From contig NC_084468.1 of the NCBI RefSeq assembly GCF_027409185.1, forward strand, positions 140,466,001 to 140,530,000: a stretch of 64,000 nucleotides of DNA, read 5' to 3'. The DNA comes from Cynocephalus volans. Taxonomy: Eukaryota; Chordata; Mammalia; Dermoptera; Cynocephalidae. The position numbers were made by a program, and so were the translations under genes. Positions within the stretch are counted from its first letter, which is position 1, and each line of letters starts with the position of its first letter. The notes beneath the pieces are model-generated. The model saw nothing but the letters and a program-made list of their open reading frames with translations, did not search any database and was not told where the DNA came from. Positions 42,291 to 64,000 of this stretch are shown piece by piece.

Positions 42291-43701
42291 TGAACCCAAA
42301 TAAATGCAAATAAAATTTGCTTTTAAAAGAGTTTATTTTAGCACATTTTAAAAATTGCAACTTTCAGGACATATAAGAAAAATATTTTTCTAATATTGAA
42401 ATAAGCATCTCTTTGATATAGAAATCACACCATATGTGTGATCTTTAAAAAAATTAATCAAAGACTGTGATCTAATATGCTAAATAAAACTATTCTGTGC
42501 CCATCCATTTGTCCCTTTTCATAGCCCCATTGTGGGGCTTTAGAATATAGTTCTGTACATCTCCATATCTACAAAGAATTAAAATGCTATATCAAAGATG
42601 TCCATAAGTAATATACAGTAGAGAATTAGTTGGCCTAATAGTTAACACATGACACAAACCACCAAAAAGAAACATAAAATACAGGATAAGTAAAATATAA
42701 CACTGTCACTGAGGTCAAATAATACAAAAACAATCAAAAATCATTAAAATTTGATGTATTGGAAACAAAGTAATTTCTCCAGAATTATTACATAAACAAT
42801 TTGCAAAGCTCTAAAAGTAATAACACAGAGCCATACATTTGATAAGGCATGGTAAAGGACAGCAACCAAACATATAAAAATAGCAAATACAAGAAATATT
42901 CACCATAAAAGCAGCTTACTATAGAAATAAATAGGGAAAAAAAATATAGAAATAAATAGGGAAAAATAACAGGCTTTCATTTTCTGAAGTAAAGTCTAAA
43001 AAAAAAAATCATAGAAGGGCAAAAAACATTTATCATTTATTTAAAAAGCTATCATCAAAGTTCAAATCCCCATAAAAGAGAATGTTTTCCTTCAAGTCAA
43101 TGAAGTTCTGATTCATTTATTTTTAGAGAAACAATTTACAATCTTCATGTTAAAAATAGTTTTTAATTATGTTTTTCAATTCTTTTATTCAAGAAACATT
43201 TAGTGAATGTTGTGTAACATTGTTTTAGGTGCTAGGGATATAGAAGTAAGTAAGACACAGTCACTGGCTCTAGAGAACCTGGCCTAATGCAGCTGGATCC
43301 ACCACTGGCAACCTTAGTTAAAGTTACCTTGCTCAGTCCATAAAATAAAGCTCAACTTCAAACTCCACCATTCTTGGCATCTTCTTGAAAAGCAAAAAAT
43401 GTTCTACCTAGTTTGCTACTGGTAGTTACCTACTGATGAAATTAACTTTCATAAAGGAATAAAGGATTCTATGAAAGTTTAGATGGCAGAAAGTATATAA
43501 GGATAAACAAATACTGGCCAGCATCGAAAATAACATCAGTATCCTGCTTTCATAAAAATGAAGAAAAGCAAGAAAAATTTCCTCCTGAGAATACAGAACT
43601 GCTAGAAAAATATCATCCTATATATGTCGTACATGTGCAAATATATATGAGAAAGTATGAATTATTACACAGCCATTACTTAAACGACTAAGCATGCCAA
43701 A
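42291..43701 (-). other. C4orf46: Probable C4orf46 3' UTR and downstream
   Basis: Sequence downstream of the C4orf46 stop on the minus strand. Candidate poly(A) signals read on the minus strand are AATAAA at 43,184-43,189 and at 43,116-43,121. The first of these lies in a minus-strand L2 scrap (about 43,180-43,280). The UTR end is not resolvable here. A 24-bp tandem duplication lies near 42,920-42,970. Confidence 0.4.
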
Positions 43702-43857
43702 TTAGTTGTCAGGTTTCAAAGAATCGTAGCCTTCTTTCAAGAGGTCCCGCCAGGTTTTAAGGAAACGTGCATTTTCTGTACACTTGAAGGCAAGTTCCTC
43801 CACTTGAGCTGATACTGCAGACGTGGCCTCAAGAAGTTTGGTTAATGAAAATGCTGC
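43702..43857 (-). CDS. C4orf46: C4orf46 exon 2 (coding part)
   Basis: On the minus strand the acceptor cag at 43,858-43,860 precedes [13 protein letters not shown]. The frame ends LKPDN and TAA at 43,702-43,704. It carries a predicted amphipathic helix and two tryptophan/lysine-rich segments. The final residue is N where human, as I recall, has D. Confidence 0.95.
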   Translation of the reverse strand, partial: AAFSLTKLLEATSAVSAQVEELAFKCTENARFLKTWRDLLKEGYDSLKPDN

Positions 43858-45536
43858 CTGAAATTTAAAAAAATGTCAAATAGGAGTCAATTTTCTAAAT
43901 TCTCATCTCATCTTATAAATAGTCTAAAAATAGCTTCAAACCCTGAATCCAATGCCCAAGTTATTTTCTCAAAAAGCTAAAACACTGGTTCTTTCAGGGG
44001 ACCCAAGGAGTTCTTTAATATTATATAATATCAATATTTGAGGAAACATGTCTGCTAGAAAAATATCCATTATGTATGAGACAAGTTAGCATTTTTGTTT
44101 TAATTGAAAATACAGTGTTCTCATTTAAGCTCAAGATGACTTGGACCCCCCGACACCAAACACCAGAAATATCTGAAGGACTTCGCCATACACAATTCTT
44201 ACTGATGTTTGAGTAATAAGGGCATTGTTCCAGTATTTTTACCTGTGAACACTTCAGACCAAGACCAAGAAAATGTATAGATCAAAAAACAGATACTCTG
44301 ACCTCTGACAAATAACATTAACAAAATCACACAAATGCAGAAAATATCCAAATCTTGGTGGAAAACTCACTTTTTTAATCAAATGTTTTCTTCACCTATG
44401 CTATAAAATAACACTGTTCCTAGATAACACATCAGCATTTCATTCTACATATTTACTTGTAACCGGTCTTGTTCGGCAAAAATAAAAGCTGGATCAGTAC
44501 TTTAGTCATAAAAAAAAAAAAAAACTTGTCTAGCAATGACATAATAGAGCTCATTCCTCAGTTTCCAAACTGCAAAGGAGGGTCTATTCCACAAAGCTGT
44601 CCCAGGAAGGTTACGCTCTACAGACCCCACTCCACGTGACCCACTCAAGAGTGTGTAAATACTGAAACTGTGACCCCTCTCCGTTGGTATGTGTGTTAGG
44701 GCTGGGAGGTGGGGTGCTAGTTTCCAGGAATTCGAGATTTAACAAAAACCATCCAGCCCAATTATGCATTCTAGCAATCACAGGGGGGAGTCCTGCACTA
44801 ATCGGGACTACAGGGGCCTCACTAAGCCCTCCAAGCTGGGTCCAGCGCAAAGCAAGCCTGAGGCAGACAGTGAACAGCATCATCGGCTGGCTCTGGGCAG
44901 GTGGCCAGCTAGAGCAGCGGGCTCTAAGTCCCACGGAAAGAAATCACAGCCCGATCCTCGGCACCAACAGACAAACTGCTCGCACTGTGAAAACTGTTCT
45001 CTGATGGGAGAGGAGGCGCGGAAGGAGAGCAGCAGGCGGCGCACGTGAGCTCCGTGGCTTCGGGTTACTATGAATGATTGAAACCAGAAGGCAAGGCGAA
45101 AAGAAGCCGGGGGTAGGGGGCGGTGGAGGGATAACCCTCAATTCCTCCACCCTACGTCTAAAGGCAGAATCCTCAGGGTGGGGTGCACTTTAACTTTGGC
45201 ATCCCCCCTGCACGCTCAGGAGGCAGGAGAAGGGCCAGTGGCGCGGGGTCGGGTGGACGGACTCCCCCTCCCGAGCCCATAGGGTCTGTCCTCCGAGAAG
45301 CGCTGACTGGGGCCGCGGTCCTGGGACCTGTCGAACGACGCGACACTCACGTCTCCGATCTGCAGCTCCACTGCCTCTAGCGGATCCACCGTTCGGCCGC
45401 TCCTCCTGCTCGGAACTGTCCAGCCCAAACTCACTGGGACGCTGGGGGAAGACGCGGAAGAGGCGTCTGAACACGAGGGAGAAGAAAAAGGCGGCGGGGG
45501 CGACGAAGAAACCCGCAGCTCCTCAGGCTCAGCCAT
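43702..45536 (-). CDS. C4orf46: C4orf46 (renal cancer differentiation gene 1), complete
   Basis: Two coding exons on the minus strand: 45,351-45,536 (62 codons) and 43,702-43,857 (51 codons plus TAA), total 113 residues, the same length as the human protein as remembered. The start ATG at 45,534-45,536 sits in gcccATGgct, a strong context. The N-terminal half is low-complexity, rich in S and P. The second exon ([20 protein letters not shown], then [16 protein letters not shown]) looks like a small helical domain. Its molecular function is not established. It shares its promoter region head to head with ETFDH. The intron is about 1.5 kb with a GTGAGT donor and CAG acceptor, both on the minus strand. 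Confidence 0.95.
43858..45350 (-). other. C4orf46: C4orf46 intron
   Basis: An intron of about 1.49 kb with no repeat that I can name; it becomes CpG-richer towards its 5' (right) end. ORFs at 44,611-44,934, 44,684-45,004 and 44,764-45,048 look like GC-composition artefacts. Confidence 0.6.
45351..45536 (-). CDS. C4orf46: C4orf46 exon 1 (coding part)
   Basis: The frame is [11 protein letters not shown], then a run of P and S, then VELQIGD at the junction. The donor gtgagt begins at 45,350 (minus). The frame continues upstream to an in-frame TTG at 45,540-45,542, but no AUG lies there, so the AUG at 45,536 is chosen. The GC content is high, as expected at a CpG-island promoter. Confidence 0.94.
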
Positions 45537-45784
45537 GGGCAAGGGCTGGGACTGCAGAATACGGTCAGAGCAGCCGAACCGACACCAGCGTCTTTCAACC
45601 GCTCGCGCTCAAAGCCCAGAGGCCCCACCTCCTCCCGCCCCAAGTCCCGCCCCATCTCTTCAGAGTCCCAGCCCAGAACCACAAAGACTTTTCATTCTTC
45701 GGGACATGTCATTCAATTCACTTTGGGCAGCTCTCTGTTCCTGCGCAGACCTCCAGTCGGACTCGGAGGGCGCTGGAGGTGAAG

Positions 45785-45798
45785 ACTACAACTCCCAG
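45785..45798 (+). promoter_or_regulatory. ZNF143/SBS-like site
   Basis: actacaactcccag, followed by gaagccg, matches the ACTACAnnTCCCA consensus of the ZNF143 binding element from established knowledge. It lies midway between the two genes. Confidence 0.65.
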
Positions 45799-46024
45799 GA
45801 AGCCGTGCGCATCGCTCCACCTCCTTCTGCTTTCACTGCGCGTGCGTCCTGCTAGGGGCTTTGTGGGCCCCTCCCGTCGCACTTTGGCTGCTTTATCATG
45901 GGTGGGTGAGAACGTGGTTCAGACCAATCCGCAGCCTGAAGCCACGGGCCGCGCTGGGACTTGGGCTCCCTTTTCTTCTCCTCGTTTGTTCCAGGACCCG
46001 GAAGCCTCTGCTGACTGTCGGGTC

Positions 46025-46156
46025 ATGAGTGGCGCCGGCGCAGAGCGAGAGGGAGGCGGGAACGCCGTGAGCAAGAGCGGTAGGCTGAGCGGAGAGCCAA
46101 AGTGCGGCGGCGGAGTTGGTCCTGCGCGGCAGGTGATGGCGCCCCCCGCGGCCTAG
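46025..46156 (+). other. Possible upstream ORF in the ETFDH leader
   Basis: An ATG at 46,025 in gtcATGagt opens 43 codons that stop at 46,154-46,156, 63 nt before the ETFDH start. A second in-frame ATG is at 46,136. It matters only if transcription starts upstream of 46,025, which the sequence alone does not show. The codons are GC-rich and match no domain. Confidence 0.4.
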
Positions 46157-46219
46157 AGGTCCAGCGCCCGGAGACAGTCCTTCCGTTGTATCCGACCAAG
46201 AGTCCTGGTCACTTTGAAC

Positions 46220-61890
<15,671 letters not shown>

Positions 61891-62492
61891 TAACTTAGGA
61901 GTTTAGGTCTTGCTACAAACTTCACATTAATTATTAATTAATGTGGATTTTAGAATATTATAATGAGAGAAAAATATGGAAAAATTATTTAAAAATATAG
62001 AAGGAGCTTTGAGCTAAACATGGTTTAGGTAAGTAGATATAACATGTTTAAGAATAATTTTTTTAAAAGATAAAAACATGTCTTATACAAATATAAAACA
62101 AACACATGTCAAAGATTTTATTTCACTCAGTTAATGAGGGAATCAGTAAGGTGTTAACAACCACTTGAAGGAGAATTCAAACATTCATACATACATAGGT
62201 CATCAATCAACTGCATTGCCACCTCCATAGTTTTCATTTCTATGGATAAGAATCATTTGCATAACTATCAGTATGCAAATAACTAATACTGATAGACCTC
62301 AACCTGATTTTAATGTGTTTTGGTAGATGTAAAACTTATTGCCTTCCTCTCATTCAAAATATAAGCCTGGATGGTTTTCAGGTTTTCACAGTTTGTGTTT
62401 TTGAATCTGAGAAAGAAAGCGTTTAGAACATAGAGCTCTCACTCAATAGGTGCCTTGGAAAAGACAAGGAAAAAAATACCTTTCTTTCCTAT

Positions 62493-62993
62493 TGTATTAG
62501 TCAGGGTTCTCCAGAGAGACAGAATCAATAGGATATGTTATAAATATATGAGAGGGAATTTAGTAGGGGAATTATCTCACACAATTGTGAAAAAAAGTCT
62601 CACGGTAGTCTATCTGCAAACTGAATACCTGTACCGTGGCTCAGTCTAAGTCCGAAGGCCTCAAAACCAGGAAGCCGATGGCATCCTTGGTATAAGTCCT
62701 GGAACCCAAAAGCTGAAGAGTCTCGAGCTCTGATGTCCAAGGACAGGAGAGAAGAGTGTATCTCAGCTCCAGCAGATAAGAAAGACATATTCACCTTTTT
62801 TTCATTTTTTTTGTTCTCTTTTGGCCCCTAGTGGATTGGATGGTTCCCATCCACACTGAGGGTAGGTCTTTCCCACTCAGTCCACTCAGGTTCTCATACT
62901 AATCTCTGCTGGACAGACCTAAAAAGATAGCTTTACCAGGTTTCTCAGCATTCCTTAATCTAATCAAGTTGACACCTAGAATTAACCTTTACA
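62493..62993 (-). mobile_element. Solo LTR, ERVL/MaLR-like, minus strand (501 bp)
   Basis: TG and CA ends (tgtattagtcaggg on the left, cctttaca on the right) are flanked by an exact 5-bp duplication, cctat, at 62,488-62,492 and 62,994-62,998. It belongs to the same family as 39,652-40,056. No internal viral genes. Confidence 0.82.
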
Positions 62994-63074
62994 CCTATAA
63001 TAAGAACAAAATACAGATTAACATCTCAATTAATTACCTTGTCTAGTCATGTTTATTTGTTTATTATCTAATTT

Positions 63075-63180
63075 CCCAACTAGATTAAAAGCGCCACGAG
63101 GACAGAAATCATGGAGGGTTACTCCAGTGCCTGGCGTGGTACCAGATACATATTAGGTCCTCAGTAAATATTTGTTGACT
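63075..63180 (+). mobile_element. L2 3' end, plus strand
   Basis: The sequence follows the L2 3' consensus: aaagcgccacgaggacag, then the ccagtgcctggcgtggt block, then tcagtaaatatttgttgact. Confidence 0.72.
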
Positions 63181-63559
63181 GGTACTTTATCCTTTCTGCC
63201 ATTCTTGAACAGAGTTAGGAATCTAGTCTGGAGTCTCCTCCAGTAGATCTTGCTGCCTCTCACTATTTCCTGCTTAGAAAGCAAGTGACAAAGCTCTCAA
63301 GAGTCTTACCTATTTCAGAGCTCCTCCAGTGGCTTAACTGGCTACAGCAGAGTCATGTGAGGTCTTGGGGCTCAGCATTTCCTGCAGTAGGTCTGAAGCA
63401 GAAGCCCCCAGGGATTCTGATGCATAGCCAGGTTTGCAAACAGCTGTTGTGTGATTCTCATAATGATAAAAGAATGCTGGTTTTCCTATATTATGGTTAT
63501 TATTTTCTGTATTTTGATAATTTAATTATAAATTATATTTTATTCTTTAAAAAAAAAAA

Positions 63560-63652
63560 TTGGGGGGGCAATTGGCTGGTACAGGTATCCAAACCCTTGA
63601 CCTTGGTGTTACAACACCACACTCTAACCAACTAAGCTAACCAGCCATCCCC
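63560..63652 (-). mobile_element. tRNA-Ile-like SINE, minus strand
   Basis: The reverse complement of the SINE head: ttggtgttacaacaccac and taagctaaccagccatcccc. A poly-A run lies on the plus strand at 63,549-63,559, where a minus-strand SINE would show T. Confidence 0.72.
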
Positions 63653-63894
63653 TTTTAAAATTTTTGTATTTAATATTATAACAAAATTGAAGCACATAAA
63701 TTCTACCATTTTGGTACTTTATTTTTTGTGTGTTCTCATTTTTGTTCAAATAAGGTATTTTGTGTTCTATGTTTTGTATTTGTAAAAACATTTATATTTG
63801 GTATATTGTATTTATACAGATATAAAAGCATAGAAGAATACAATGGAGTCTTAGTAACTTCAGCCCCCAAATCTAAGTTTTTAAAATAATTATT

Positions 63895-64000
63895 TTACAA
63901 GGATGCAAAGAAAGGGGAACTCTTATACATTGTTGATGGTAAGGTTTATTATTAGTACAGATGTTATGAAAAATAGTATGGAGGTCTGTCAAAACACTGC
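63895..64000 (+). mobile_element. L1 fragment running off the window, plus strand
   Basis: The sequence from aaggatgcaaagaaagggga to tggaggtctgtcaaaac is the L1 ORF2 C-terminal pattern (compare 59,680-59,760). It is cut off by the window edge. Confidence 0.75.

Larger units (their letters stand above)
45537..46219. promoter_or_regulatory. Bidirectional CpG-island promoter, C4orf46 / ETFDH
   Basis: The 683 bp between the two start codons are GC-rich with many CpG. Motifs seen directly are an actacaactcccag element (45,785-45,798), the ZNF143-type site common in bidirectional promoters; a CCAAT box at 45,924-45,928; an ETS-type CCGGAAG at 45,998-46,004; and GC-rich NRF1-like stretches near 45,800-45,845. 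There is no TATA box. Start sites cannot be placed exactly from sequence, so the core motif assignments are inference. Confidence 0.75.

Noticed and set aside
44611-45048. Overlapping ORFs of about 94-107 codons on both strands
   Set aside because: They overlap each other in GC-rich intronic DNA of C4orf46 next to the CpG island. No domain and no splice context.
45190-45855. Several ORFs in the CpG island
   Set aside because: The low stop-codon density of GC-rich DNA makes frames open by chance. Only the frame beginning at 45,536 (minus) is supported, by C4orf46 similarity.

Overview
The window is nuclear DNA of a placental mammal. It is AT-rich, has long introns with GT-AG junctions, and is crowded with L1, L2/MIR, MaLR-type LTR and mariner/Tigger fragments. 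Gene order and protein similarity match the human 4q32.1 interval RXFP1 - C4orf46 - ETFDH. The residues are close to human but not identical, so this is not human. Three short SINEs with a tRNA-Ile-like body resemble those known from colugos (Dermoptera). A colugo-like euarchontan is therefore my best guess, but this is inference and not proven.

Layout. (1) 1-35,472, plus strand: the 3' two thirds of RXFP1, the relaxin receptor. Ten coding exons encode leucine-rich repeats 4-9, the linker, all seven transmembrane helices and the C-tail. All junction phases agree and there is no in-frame stop. Its introns carry a near full-length L1 (about 7.2 kb), a second L1, MaLR LTRs and small mariner MITEs. 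(2) 35,473-43,701: intergenic, with L1 and LTR debris, ending in the probable 3' UTR of C4orf46. (3) 43,702-45,536, minus strand: C4orf46, two coding exons, 113 residues. (4) About 45,000-46,260: a CpG-rich shared promoter lying head to head between C4orf46 and ETFDH. (5) 46,220-61,833, plus strand: the first six coding exons (228 codons) of ETFDH, the mitochondrial electron-transfer-flavoprotein:ubiquinone oxidoreductase. The rest of the gene lies beyond the window.

RXFP1 is a hormone receptor and ETFDH a respiratory-chain flavoenzyme, so there is no functional operon-like link. Only C4orf46 and ETFDH share regulatory DNA. I found no CRISPR array, bacterial-type system or clearly novel gene. 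The points worth a second look are repeat-derived: a 5'UTR-only L1 copy, an unidentified 265-bp insertion with target-site duplications, a 1.25-kb mariner with its MITEs, and direct repeats flanking ETFDH exons 4-5. There is also a possible upstream ORF in ETFDH.
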